From positions 5,247,310-5,311,309 of the forward strand of contig JAJEKV010000025.1 in NCBI GenBank assembly GCA_021234155.1: DNA of 64,000 bases, in the 5' to 3' direction. Positions 22,770 through 33,810 of the stretch are shown here, piece by piece. Each line of letters opens with the position of its first letter. Within the stretch, counting starts at the first letter, position 1. Made by a program: the position numbers and the translations under genes. The DNA is from Isoetes taiwanensis. Its lineage: Eukaryota; Streptophyta; Lycopodiopsida; Isoetales; Isoetaceae. Under the pieces are notes generated by a model. The model was not told where the DNA came from. It searched no databases and worked only from the letters and a program-made list of their open reading frames with translations.

Positions 22770-25110
22770 ATAGGATCCCGGTTCCGTATGGCGGAGCCAT
22801 GGCTAGAAGAAGCAACCATAGGATCTCGAGCTCTCGAACTGCGTGGCGTTGAAATTGGGATCATCAAGAATGTCCATATTGAATTGTGTATTCTTGATCA
22901 CATCATAGTCCACATCGGGTGGAGCTTCGGGCATCTCTCGGATTTGGTGGATCTACGACTTCTTCAACTACGGGCCGAGTGGTCTCTCGTCACGAGGAGC
23001 AGTTGCGATGGTAGGATTCGATGAAGGCGTCAAGCCTATCAAGAATCCCCTTTAGGCACTCATGCTTAAGCGGGTCACTTTCGAATACAATGCAAAATCT
23101 CTTATTCAACAATGAAGCCCCGCCAAAAGAACCACGGAGAAGTAATCAAACACCCACATTTCTGGCGGGTACCATTTTACGCCGCGAGGTAATGCGAGCA
23201 TGTAGCGAGACCGGTGGTTTCTCATAATTATGTCCCCGGCAAGCCTTGCCCGGTTGCACTGAATCTGGCGTTGCGGAGCTTCCCGACCATAGCCTCGGTC
23301 TCCCGTCTTCATCTTCTTCGTTAGGCCGCGAGGCGGTGGCAGTTCTTGAGGATGATCGTTGAAGGGGAACTTGAGGTCAATAACCGACGGGGAGGACCTT
23401 GATGCCTCGAATCTTTGTGGCATACACTGGTGAATGGGCCTCCCGAACTCACAGGGGGGCGGATTCTTGTATTTACGTCCTCATACATGCCAATATAAAC
23501 TCTGGATCACGGAATCCGGATCATCCAATCTGAGATGAAATCAAAAGTTGTGCTCCGGCCTTGCAAAGACTACTATCCAAAAAGAATCACCGTGGTGTTC
23601 TTTTCTGGTGATTAAAAGAAATTTGTTAGTCCGGTTTTGTCCCACATTGGAAATATGCCTCTAGTGTCGGGGCAATCAAGGATCTTGTGCAGAGTGCAAA
23701 CAACTTGTCCCTTTTTAATCATTAGTTCAACCGCGTGAATCGAAGTCTTGATATCCTCTCTCTTCAAGACGGCATTTATGTATGAATCTTGCCAAGGCGG
23801 TGGCACGTTCACCGAAAATGCCTTCCTTGCCCACTCGGTTTCAACCCACTTACTATGCAAGGTGGCCATGGAAATCGGTCGGTATCCTCGAAGCCCGCCG
23901 CTGCGATCTTTGAGATCGATGAAGGACTTGAACTTCCTCGGGGAAAATTATCCTTCACGATGCAAAATCTCCTTCTTCAAGAAAGATATGGATCTTAGTG
24001 TCTTTGCCCTTGCCTTGAAGAATTGCTTACCCAGATAATCACTAGTGACCTTGGCGAAGGTCTTCCCATCGGCACTTCACGGAACAGAACCCGGCAGGTC
24101 TTAAATAGTCCATACCCCTCATGCACCTCGGGTAGGTCCGATTTGAAGTAGTCGATTCTTTTTTGCCCGCCATGTAATAGTTTGTCCCTTGTTGTCTTTT
24201 AGCTTGCAAGATTTCCACAAGTTCCATAGGGACACGAATAAGCGAAAAATATCCTCGGCATGAAGACCCACGGTTGAAATCTTTAGGATGCTTACCACGC
24301 ATGGTAACCCAGCCGAGCCGATAACGGAAACAACAAGTTAGACTTGAACATTTAATGAGCAAATGGCGCCGTGAAACGCCATTTAGTGAGGAAAATGGCG
24401 CCGTAAGCGCCGTTTGGTGAGGAAATGGCGCCCTGGCCGTTTGAGTGAACAAATGGCGCGGGCCATTTCATAATCTTCTTGAAAATTAAAACATGTACCT
24501 TGTATGGTTCTCGGCGAGATTGCCCGGCGTCCGATGGATCGGGCTTCCCGCATAGAGCATATTGCTTGCCCGGTGGGTTATGTTATCAATGAATGGCTCT
24601 TTGAAAATAGTCTTCGCAGTGATATCATTGACTTCACAACCGAAATGCGGGCATTCACGCTCGCGTTATTTGTGCGGACAACACTTCGGCAATTCCGTTG
24701 AAGATAAATCTTTGACATTTGCTCTTGGGACTTTGGTGTGCGAAGTCTTCTACATACAAGTTGAGCAGCCATAACTGAATGATTACCATTCACTATATAA
24801 TAGTGCATCCCCATGAGGTCATCCTCGGTTTTCAAGGGACCGGTTTGTTTGTGAGGGGATTGAATGGAATCACATCAGCCGGGAGAAGACTGGATGTGGG
24901 TCTCTCTGAAAGGACTCCACCAAAGTTTTGGCGTGCTCCATATTCCTTGGTCTAGATGTCGATTGCTGGTCCTTGATATAATTTGAACACGTCTATTTTT
25001 TAATGAATGTGACAGGAGGAAACGGATCTGGGTGATCGTAAATTTTTTGCGGTGTATTCTCTGCCCTTTTCCTCTTGACCTTTCCACCGAAGATTTGCGG
25101 GCACCTCTAG
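22770..25110 (-). other. Broken minus-strand reading frames of unknown function in the DUF7869 element
   Basis: Minus-strand frames at 24875-25087, 24042-24452, 23612-23869 and 23106-23423 are gene-like in composition (MATLHSKWVETEWARKAFSV, NVPPPWQDSYINAVLKRED, RGYFSLIRVPMELVEILQAK, RSRYMLALPRGVKWYPPEMW). They are short and in different frames. I recognise no domain. They may be exons or frameshifted pieces of one second element-encoded protein transcribed leftward, away from the DUF7869 gene. Plus-strand frames over the same stretch look like antisense shadows. Confidence 0.35.
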
Positions 25111-25199
25111 CAAGTCTTGAGCTATTCTTAATGTGAGCTTCTTTGGCTCTAGCTTCTTAATGGGGACCCTTTTGGCGGTGTGTCCATGGGATCCTCGCT

Positions 25200-25640
25200 A
25201 TGCCTTGGGCTCGGAGGTTCACCACCACTTCTAGGACTTCAGTAGGGACTTGGAGTCCGGGGGCTCTCCTTTTTTTTGGTGTCCTCTCCTTCTCAAGGGT
25301 CTCCCGGCCAATGCTTCTTTTTTTCCCATCCGTTTCCTCTGTCTCCACTTCCTTTCCCTCCGTTTCTGTGTCGCCTTTCCTTCCTTCGCCCCTTGCCTTC
25401 CCTATCCTTTTCTTTCCTTGCCCTTTTCTTTTCCTTCTTTTTCCCTCTTTTCTTTATCTTCCTTCTCTTTCTTTTCCTTCTCTTCCTTTTCCTTCTCTTC
25501 CTTTTCTTTAGATTGTTTCTTTTCCTTCTTTTCCATATCACGGATCTTTGTGATCCTTTCTCTTAACTTTCCTCTTGCCCGCCTTTCCTTCCTCCCGGTT
25601 CTGGACATCCTCGATAGAAGATGAGGAGTCTTTGTCTACC
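25200..25640 (-). CDS. Low-complexity Lys/Glu/Arg-rich frame in the DUF7869 element
   Basis: A plus-strand pyrimidine tract (TTTCCTTCTCTTCC type, 25270-25570) reads on the minus strand as a run of EKEEKEKEEK and KKEKEDKEKREKEG preceded by MSRTGRKERRARGKLRERIT. Charged runs like this form single helices or coiled coils and occur in linkers of large nuclear proteins. It may be a linker of the unknown minus-strand protein. The plus-strand Ser/Phe/Leu-rich frames are the antisense of the same tract. Confidence 0.35.
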
Positions 25641-27514
25641 GCAGTGTATCCCTAGGTTGTCTTGTCTTCTTCTTGCTCCTTTGTTTTTAGCGGTAGTGTC
25701 CACAATGGCGGGTAGTTTCTGTTGGGCTATTGCCTTGACAACGAATGAAGGCGAAGTTTTTCGACTTCGTTCATCCGATTAGAAGAATCATAAAGCCCCT
25801 CAAGATTTCTTGTGGACCTTTGATGTCGACTTCTTCAAAGTCATTGTCATGACCAGTGGCCTTTCGACCTTGCTTCTTCGCCCGAACCAGCTACATTTGC
25901 AATGCTAGCGAGACATTCTGATGGGATCATAAAACTTCCAAATCCACATAGTACACAATTATTCTACGCTTCAAAGTATCTTCCACGCACCACGGATCAA
26001 TCCTCATGACCCAGCTCTTGGCAACCAACTTCATTTGGACCAAGATACCGGGCCGGTAAATGCCGCATTTACGTGTCTGTCTCCCTTATAAGAGGCAGAG
26101 CTCTCTTCTACTTGATCTCCTTTAGAGCCTCAGAGCGGTAGAGAGGGGTCACCCGCATTACTTCCATGCACCGCAGACCGCCTATCGGCATCATAGTCCG
26201 GTCGGATTGAAATTGTGTTTCCGCGACGTAAGATAGCCGCAACAAAGAGGCATCGACAACAAAGAGGCATCGATAAATGGTTTGAACAAGCGAGCGGACA
26301 ATAGGTTGTGGTTGGCAAATGGCGTGGTAAACCATTTATATCGATCCGATGCATAAGCACGGAGGGCGTCAGATGCCTATCCCCTCGTTTGGTGAAGAGG
26401 CCTCCACCCATCCAAAACCACTCCCCTTCGCAATATTCGAGGAAGATGGTTCAAAGAGAGTGGATCGGGCGGTGGAGGCACCTCACATTCGTAGGGAGAT
26501 ACCACAACAAAACAAGCAGCATGACTGATGACTAGGCAAACAACAAGTTCCCAATATATGCTAATAGACATCAAATGGCGCCATGGCGCATTTGCCAACA
26601 ACAAGGCCCTATGGTAAGCTAATACACATCAAATGGCGCCATGGCGCCATTTTAACAACAAGTCCCAAATGTATGCTAATACACACATCAAATGGCCATG
26701 GCTTATTTACCAACAACAAGACCCTATGGTAAGCTACCATGCATCCTAAAGTAAGCTAAGACTCCTAAAGTGCACTCAATCATCCAAATGGCGCCATGGC
26801 GCCATTTAATCAACTATAAGACCCTAAAGTGGTTACCAGGCATCTAAATAGCACGGTTGCCATTTAGCCCAAACAAACAATGCAAGTAGGCGACATACCT
26901 GTCCCCTTTGAGGTAAAGCTAAGCCTGTCTCCACATTTTGTTGAGCTCCGGACTTGTCCATTTCCATTTCAAGGCTTTGAATTTGGTCCAAAAACGGTGT
27001 GTATCTAGATGTGTTGAGGCTGAATCAAGGAAATGGGCGCCGAAATCACCGAAAAAAAGGATGAAAAAGGTTGCTTTAAGGCTAGGCACTGGCGGCTAAA
27101 TGGCGCCAAGGCGACTAAGGTCGGTCGGCGCTGGAGGTGGAATCAGCGAATAAAGCGAATGAGAAGCTTTAAAAAGCAGTGACCAACTAGGGCCCATCGT
27201 TGTCCGGTAGCCCATGCGTGGCGATCCGGCCGCCCATGCCCTTAGCCGCCCTCCGCCCATGCCGTGGCGGTCGGTATGTCGCCACAATTGAATTTTGAAA
27301 TTCGAATATTTCCAACCCCGCCCGCCCAAATTTGAACATAAAATTCAAAATTCCGCCATTACCAATTAACATAAAAGTCAAAATTCCCTTACCAGATATT
27401 GAAATTTGATCGCCACGCAATCAAATTTGAATCGTCCGTTTTGAAAATTGTACTTTGCCTTTAAAGCTCCCTCTTTGCGCCGTGCTCCCACTTAATCGCG
27501 ACCATGCCACGACC

Positions 27515-27841
27515 TTATGGCGTTTTCGAGTGCCGCCTGTTGGTAGCTTTTGAATCAATGTTAGGTCTCATTTGCCGCCGCGATAAGGCACTTCTTTTCT
27601 CGAGCCTAGGCGGAAACTTTGCAAAGCGATCGTCTTTGTCAGTAGCTTTCTTCTTCAAGGCCACGAAATCCCGAGTGATTCTTGGCGCTTTCTTCTTGGC
27701 GCTTTCTTCTTGGCGAATCCTCCTTCTTCTTCTCGAATCTTTCTTGGCGCTTTCTTCTTGGCTCTTCTTGGCGATTCTTACGCCAATATATCTGGCGGGA
27801 TCAGCTTCATTTTCTGTTCTATCTACTTTTGCTCGGGACAT
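27515..27841 (-). CDS. Basic 108-aa frame in the DUF7869 element, uncertain
   Basis: A minus-strand frame from ATG at 27841 encodes a Lys/Arg-rich protein (VRIAKKSQEESAKK, DSRRRRRIRQEESAKKKAPR). It lies over a plus-strand tract of repeated CTTTCTTCTTGGCG. Its start is only 8 bp from the proposed plus-strand start (ATG at 27849). This would be a divergent gene pair with no room for two separate promoters, so one of the two is probably not real. The repetitive composition argues for a chance frame. Confidence 0.25.
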   Translation of the reverse strand: MSRAKVDRTENEADPARYIGVRIAKKSQEESAKKDSRRRRRIRQEESAKKKAPRITRDFVALKKKATDKDDRFAKFPPRLEKRSALSRRQMRPNIDSKATNRRHSKTP

Positions 27842-28132
27842 ACCACTATGGATCTATCTAATATCAAGTAAGTCCAACGTTTACGGTATAAATTACGTTT
27901 CTATTGCCGCCATGTGTATAGAGTGTTCAAATCTTTGACATTAATCTTTGCTAGGACCACGAGAACCTTGGTTTCAATTGCAAAGTTGGCATGGGGTGCC
28001 CATGTTATGCATGCCTGCTCTTATTGACACATATACAACAATGGGAGCAAGAATGCATAACATAGGCACCTCGTGTAGATTTTGTGATGGAGTTAAGCCA
28101 TTTGGTGGAAATGGTGTTGGATCAAATGGCCC

Positions 28133-28275
28133 CATTTGGTCGAAATGGTGTTTGGATCAAATGGCGCCATAGCGCCATTTGATCCAAATTCACACCTATG
28201 AATGTGCCATAGGTGTGAATTTGGATCAAATGGCGCCATGGCGCCATTTGATCCAAACACCATTTCGACCAAATG
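28133..28275. repeat. Long perfect hairpin (67-bp arms) in the DUF7869 element
   Basis: The arm 28133-28199 is the reverse complement of 28209-28275 with a single central mismatch, separated by nine bases (GAATGTGCC). Each arm itself holds one copy of the AAATGGCGCCA palindrome, so the DNA can fold at two levels. The inverted similarity continues outwards for about 20 more bases on each side with a small gap (to about 28117 and 28297). It sits just after the likely 5' end of the DUF7869 gene. Confidence 0.9.
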
Positions 28276-28479
28276 GCGCCATGGCCATTTGATCCAAGTG
28301 TTCACCGTTACACCAAATGAAGCCATGGCCATTTAGCTCAAATTTGGACCAAAATTTATACTTTTGTACTAAATAAATACGCCATTTTAAAACTTATTTT
28401 TTGCTTATTTTTCCTCTATTTCATATGTTACGAAAAGTATCGCCTTGCTTGATTGAAGCAGGTTTAATTTTCCCCCTGT

Positions 28480-31400
28480 ACAACCTATTAAATCTGAAGG
28501 ACAATTGTTGCCCGGACATATTTTGAATAGAACCACTCTTCATGGGAAGGAAATAGATCCTTCAAATGTAGCAATTGAGGTCACGTCCAGTCCTCGTGAT
28601 CCCATCGATGAGCTTCCGGTCCCTGCGGGGGCGGATAACATTGGTGAAGCGGTAGGGCACATTCATTCGATGGCCTAAGAGGGATGTAAAACCAAATGAG
28701 TGGCCCTCAAGTGAAGATCGTCTTCGAGATCCCTCAATTTGCCCTCTTCACAAGAGGATTCATCTAGTAGTCCATCTATCCCAAGAGTTCACGACATCGG
28801 TTTCAGCGCTCCTTGTGGTGAACCAAGCAACCACAAAGAACAAATGAAGAAGACGAGATAGTAGAGGAGATTGGAGGTCATGAGAATCTAGCTGCCCGCC
28901 TTGGTCTCGGGTTGTTTAAGCCCGAAGATGAGGGCGATCTACTACTCGAAACGGATCTACTAGGTTTGCCATGCTACATTCTTCACTCCTGCCGCCGGAT
29001 CTAAATATTCGAGGCTTAATATAGTCTTTAGTGATCCTCGGGGATGCTATAGGCGATGAGTTCTTGGGTGTATCAAAGGTCGGGCTTTCGATGGGTAACA
29101 TAATAGATCCAACGAGGGAAACCAAAATATCAGGTCATGTCATGCTTGTCTTTGAGAGGCCTATAGCTAACGATCTAGTAACACAGGAGACCCATCTTTG
29201 TTTTGCTTCACGATGGTAGGACGGTTTACAACATTTACAAGCTCTTCTTTGCTCTCGAACATGATGATTTAGAAGTTGAGTGCTTGGAAGCTGATGTTGA
29301 GAAGCAATTCAAGAGGAAAAGGAAATATACATATGTGAAGAGGGTCGGGGAGGGAACCAAAGGGGATGGCAAGGAGGAGGATGTGCGCTTCCAAGGCAAT
29401 CAAGAGTGCTCTAAAATCAACATGCTTTGCAAGGGGACGATGTGTCAAAAAACTGAGCCCGGCGGCAAGTATGTGCCTTAAGAAAAGAATTTTATTCTCA
29501 ATCAAGCGGTGCCGTGGATTACGCTTGTTTTGATGTGTTGAGTGTAACTTATACTGTGGCAGCGGAGGCGAAAGTAGTGGTGCAATGGAGTGGAGTCTTT
29601 GTCAATTTGGTGGCGTGGCTTTAGGAGTTGCTCGGTCGTTTATAGTTGGAGGAAGAGGTTGAGTTAGGTGGAAAAACGGGCGAACATGGTATCTGAGCTC
29701 TAAAAGCCTAGATCACGTGACACTAGCTTCTGAAAGTGTGCTTGATACCTTCATTAGTGAGAATCACGAGAGAGCATTCCACATAGAAGCAAAAAGGAAA
29801 GGATGATATAAGGGAGAATGTTCGCAAACTTCCTTCCATCCTTAATAAGAAGAGCATACATAAGGAGGTGGGCTAGTGGTGGAAGAATTGACGGAAAGAG
29901 TGTAACCTTGCCCTCTTTTTACAATATTTGGAAGAAAGAGTTTCCAGGCGTCGAAGATAGCAAAAATACAAAGATTCTCCAAGTGTAACATATGTGTAGT
30001 CATCAAGCGAAAATTGGGAAGAACAAAAGATATAAGGGAGAGGCGCAACCTTTCAATTCAACGGCGGGCACATATGTTGGAACAACGTTCTGTAGAGGGA
30101 GTCAATATTGGCATTGGCGTGCATTATCACATCGTTAAGCGAGAAAGTCACCTACGCATAATACATGATAAGATGGATCAGGTCAAAACACTCACACCAA
30201 GAAGTCACCATCTCGCAAAAAGTCTGTTTGGAGAGGAGATCGCTTGAAGAGCAGCTTGGACAGAGCATTGACACATGGTCATGGTGGACGGGCTTATGGC
30301 CATTTCTCTCTTGATATTTGGAAGGATGACTCAAACTTTCATGTTGGATCACTTTCTAGGATCCTACACTATCTTGAGTTCTTGGGAAGAAGACAAGTGT
30401 GGTGATTTGTGTGGAAGCGTAACTACTGATTGCAAATTGATGCAAGCCCTAAAAAAGATACTCGACCAATTGCAACATAAGCTAGTGCAGACACAAGAGA
30501 AGATGCCTTCATCTTCTAGTGCCAACTTAGAAGGCTTCAATCCTCTTCCTCGAAATCTCTACTTACAGTTGGATAATGCATCGGTCAAAATAAAAATAGA
30601 TATGTGTTCTCCTACCTCTCTTATTTGACATGGCTTAAGGTATTCGATGAGATTCAGGTTGGCTTCATGATGGTTGGGCACACTCATGGCGATATTGATG
30701 CATTGTTTGGGAACTTTTTCGACGTTAATGAGTTCATCGGATGCTCTAACTTTGCCTCGAGTTGCTTTACTTGTTTAGCAAGTGCAATGCAAAGTCTCCC
30801 CGTTCCATATTTTGTGGATGAAGTTCCGTTGGAAAGGCTTTGTCAAGGGATATATCCCCTCGATAAGGGCCAACGTCTAACAGCCATACCGAGCCATTGC
30901 TATTCCGATTTTAAAATGGATGGGAAATGGCCCATTATGCAATATAAGATGCGGCCAACCCATAAAGAGTGGATTCGAGAAAATGGAATAAGAATGTGGA
31001 AGGAGGATGAAAATGGTGAGCCAACGTTACCAACGGGGTGCCTAAAAATATCCCTCAAAGGAAGACATTGAAAGATCTCCCGGCCTCGCGCGAACGACAT
31101 CACGCAAGTACATAGCATTATGGAATTCCTTCGCAAAAATCAAGAAGATAGTGTGTTTGCACGACGATTACAAAGCAACTATGGATTCTTGGAGCGAGAT
31201 TCTTTTTGTGTTTGGAAGATGTATCTCGGGACGACCTCAAAATGATAACTTTTGGTTGCGTACAAGGCAAGAACCTCTACAAGCTGCATTTACTCCAGGA
31301 GGTCGATGAAGCCCATTTGTGGCTTGTAAGACCTTTTGCCTACATATTGTGGGCCGGCGGATGGGCCCGTGTTGCCTATGGATGAGTTCGATCCTCATGC

Positions 31401-31723
31401 ACATGTTACGAAAGGTATGTTTGTTTTAGTCCGACGGAGGCGATGAAACTCCAACGTGGTTGGGCTTTTCTGAGAAGAAGATGCCATCCTAGATCGAGTC
31501 TACCAATTATGGTCACATTTATGTATCATGGTGGATGCCCGTTGGTCGTGACTATCACGAGTTGCTTAACTAAACGCGTTGGCGACCCAATCCATCGGAT
31601 CCATCAAGGTATGAGAAGTTAGATGCCATGGTACATTATGCATGGGATGCAAATGGCAAAAGACCAAGACCTGCTCGATTCCAAAATACATTGTTGACAT
31701 GTGGGGGACATAGCATTAGCTAA
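28480..31723 (+). pseudogene. DUF7869-domain protein (putative transposase) of the 11.4-kb element
   Basis: Plus-strand blocks read in order. First, SEGQLLPGHILNRTTLHGKE (about 28490). Then TLHDGRTVYN-type and KRKRKYTYVKRVGEG blocks (29200-29480) and RESHLRIIHDKMDQVKTLTP (30140). The domain core follows: HGHGGRAYGHFSLDIWKDDS, LSRILHYLEFLGRR, NLYLQLDNAS, NRYVFSYLSYLTWLKVFDEI, QVGFMMVGHTHGDIDALFGN (30254-30730). Last comes a C-terminal block (PNPSDPSRYEKLDAMVHYAW, then RPARFQNTLLT) ending in a stop at 31721-31723. The LQLDN and GHTH-DID motifs are the hallmark of DUF7869, an RNase H-like domain seen in transposon-like proteins of plants and invertebrates. A possible first exon starts at ATG 27849 (MDLSNIK, donor GTAAGT). 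At least two frame changes fall within the core. Confidence 0.75.
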
Positions 31724-32249
31724 AAGCTCTCAATCTCGATCATGTTCTCGATAATCATGTATGTAATTTCTTTTGCTATAATACTTAAGCATTTTGGACA
31801 ATTAATACGTTGTCGATACATTATGCTTATACTAACATCCTTACATCTATTATAATAGGTGTTTAATACACATCATTACATCTGATGCACACATTATTGA
31901 TGGCATACATATAATTTAGATGCACATATTATTGATGGCATTATAGAGTCGATGATTCACTCATCATCAATCCCTGCTATTGTGATCGCATTCAGCTCGT
32001 AGGCATGGCGCCGGGAACCCAAAGAAGATGGATCACAACACGAGTAAGGCGGGGCAATCACACTCCGCGACCTTACGCTTTGGATTGTAAGTAAGGATCC
32101 AAATTTAACACCTTTATGTATGCAGCGATTAATATCATTGTAGCTCATGGAGCAAAGAATGGTCTCAAACTGATCATCATAAATATTATAAGCCATGATG
32201 GGAGATGAATGACTTACCGAATGGAGCTGCTTTTATAGTCGTTATAGAA

Positions 32250-32370
32250 TTATTGGTATAATACTTCAAAGATTATTGGTATTATCGTGAGCATTATTGG
32301 TATTATACGTCGGCATTATTGGTATTATACTTCAACATTATTGGTATTATACTTCAACATTATTGGATTA
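32250..32370. repeat. Short tandem repeat (ATTATTGGTATTATAC…)
   Basis: About five units of ATTATTGGTATTATA(C) plus a variable TTCAAC or GTCGGC spacer, with a period of about 23-24 bp, lie downstream of the DUF7869 gene. Confidence 0.8.
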
Positions 32371-32399
32371 AGTAGCTATAAATTCTTTTACCTTGTTTT

Positions 32400-32930
32400 C
32401 ACTTCTCACTTTTCATCCTTGCTTCTTGCTCCATCTTCCTTGTTCCTTGATCTTCTTGCTACTTGATCTTCCTTGTTCCTTGATCTTCTTGCTACTTGAT
32501 CTTCCTTGTTCATTGCTTACGCTACTTGATCTTGATCCTTGTTCCTTGCTACTTCATTCCGTGCTCCTTCCTACTTGATCTTGTTCCTTGCTCTTGATCT
32601 TGCTACTTTGCTACTTGATCTTGATCCTTGTTCCTTGCTACTTCATTCCCGTGCTCCTTCTACTTGATCTTGTTCCTTGCTCTTGATCTTGCTACTTGAT
32701 CTTGTTCCTTGCTACTTGATCTTGATCCTTGCTTCTTGCTCCTTGATCTTCCTTGTTCCTTGATCTTCTTGCTACTTGATCTTCCTTGTTCATTGCATCT
32801 TGCTACTTGATCTTGATCCTTGTTCCTTGCTACTTCATTCCCGTGCTCCACGCTACTTGATCTTGTTGCTTGCTCTTGAACTTGCTACTTGCTCGCTCAG
32901 TGTTCCTTGCTCCGTCGGTGATCCTTGCTT
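32400..32930. repeat. Minisatellite of CTTGATCTT/CCTTGTTCCTTGCTAC words
   Basis: The tract is a patchwork of repeated words (CTTGATCTTGATCCTTG, TTCCTTGCTACTTCATTCC, GTGCTCC, CTACTTGATCTTGTTCC). A longer composite unit of about 100 bp is repeated with rearrangements. All frames through it are low complexity (Leu/Ser-rich on plus; Arg/Ser/Lys/Gln-rich on minus). It is probably non-coding. Confidence 0.85.
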
Positions 32931-32939
32931 GCTTTTGCA

Positions 32940-33500
32940 AATGATTGGACCCAATCCTCCACTGGCTACTCGGAAGGCACGCAAGCATGCCCGGGCATTA
33001 CGTGGCGGCTGGAATGGATGAGCTATGGGACCATTTCTTGGAGTGGAGGTTGCGCCCTGATCCCACCAAAGGAGCTTACAATGGAGTTGATCAACTTCAT
33101 TCGAGGCGATTTGATTGTGGTCATGAGCCAGCGATGGAAATTAATCCATCTGAATGTTATAGGAGACTTGCAATGAGGGGAATGCTTGAACCCCCTCCTT
33201 ATCACGGGCCGAGATGCTCAAGAATTGAGGCCTCTTCTTCGTCTTTGGATATTTAGCACACTCTCACGGATGCATACATATCGAGTTCATTCATGAAATT
33301 TGTGTAAGGGACGGATGTATGGCCTTATTAGGGTGTACTACAATGAGTACAACGGTTTTGTGGAGTTGGGTCCGCTCTTCTTCCGTGAGTATTATCACCG
33401 TGGGAATTACTTTTCTAATGACTAGGTACCCCATATGGTGGGAAGAATCAGCATGGGATGAGCGTGAGCTCTTGACTCCTAACCCGATCATCGTGGGTTA
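32940..33500 (+). other. Possible second plus-strand coding block of the DUF7869 element
   Basis: Two gene-like pieces, in different frames, lie near the right end: AAGMDELWDHFLEWRLRPDP with FDCGHEPAMEINPSECYRRL (about 32998-33170), and YGLIRVYYNEYNGFVELGPL with FFREYYHRGNYFSND (about 33318-33420), ended by a stop. The composition is unlike the flanking repeat. No family is recognised. They may be exons of another element protein or a captured fragment. Confidence 0.35.
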
Positions 33501-33659
33501 GACCTGCAGCGAAGGGAAAGGGGAAGGGGAAGGGGTTAGGAACCTGGGGGAAGGTTACTAGGGACATACATAGTTCATACTTTGGTCTCTATTGTGTTTG
33601 GAAGTTGGTATATGATACCGTGTTATTATGTTCTCTAAATATTCATGTATGTATGATAC

Positions 33660-33802
33660 AGTGCTTTGCGTGTATAGAACCCCCAATAAGGTCTATGATA
33701 CAGGTACCTACACGTATACAACCCCCGCATAAGGTCTATACAACCCCCATAATAAAAAAAATCCAGTTTACTAAAAATTTTCCCATTATAATGAAATTGT
33801 GC
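33660..33802. repeat. Right subterminal repeats of the DUF7869 element
   Basis: Three copies of a short motif (ACCCCC-ATAAGGTCTAT and variants) lie at about 33679-33698, 33721-33740 and 33742-33752, close to the right inverted terminus. Such clustered short repeats are typical of transposase-binding ends. The left end has GGCGCCATTT motifs instead. Confidence 0.6.
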
Positions 33803-33810
33803 TTCTTTAA

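Larger units (their letters stand above)
24360..28330. repeat. Dispersed palindromes built on AAATGGCGCCA
   Basis: The full 22-bp palindrome is AAATGGCGCCA followed by its own complement. Perfect or near-perfect copies are at 26573-26593, 26631-26652, 26786-26807, 28159-28180 and 28228-28249. Shortened or degenerate ones are near 24362-24460 (three to four), 26690-26708, 26848-26868, 27100 and 28271-28290. They are too regular and too numerous for chance in this AT-rich context. They could be transposase or replication-protein sites, or the result of local duplication. Confidence 0.85.
22420..33802 (+). mobile_element. 11,383-bp DNA transposon with DUF7869 protein, 8-bp TSD
   Basis: The ends are inverted: GCACAATTTCATTA-A-AATG at 22420 and the complement of CATT-A-TAATGAAATTGTGC at 33802, one mismatch in the first 19 bp, with weaker similarity further in. 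Both sides carry TTCTTTAA (22412-22419 and 33803-33810). Removing the insert with one copy joins the interrupted integrase in frame (…KNILKK/TVSLHKRDW), proving a clean insertion. The plus-strand right half encodes a DUF7869 protein. The left half has minus-strand frames of unknown kind. Palindromes built on AAATGGCGCCA run from the left end to 28330, and two minisatellites lie in the right half. An 8-bp TSD occurs in hAT, P, Merlin-like and some KDZ/Novosib-like groups. The DUF7869 content does not let me assign any of these. Confidence 0.9.

Noticed and set aside
25200-25624. Plus-strand Ser/Phe/Leu/Pro-rich frames over the pyrimidine tract
   Set aside because: They are antisense of a simple CTTTTCC-type repeat. 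All three plus frames are open simply because the repeat lacks stop codons.
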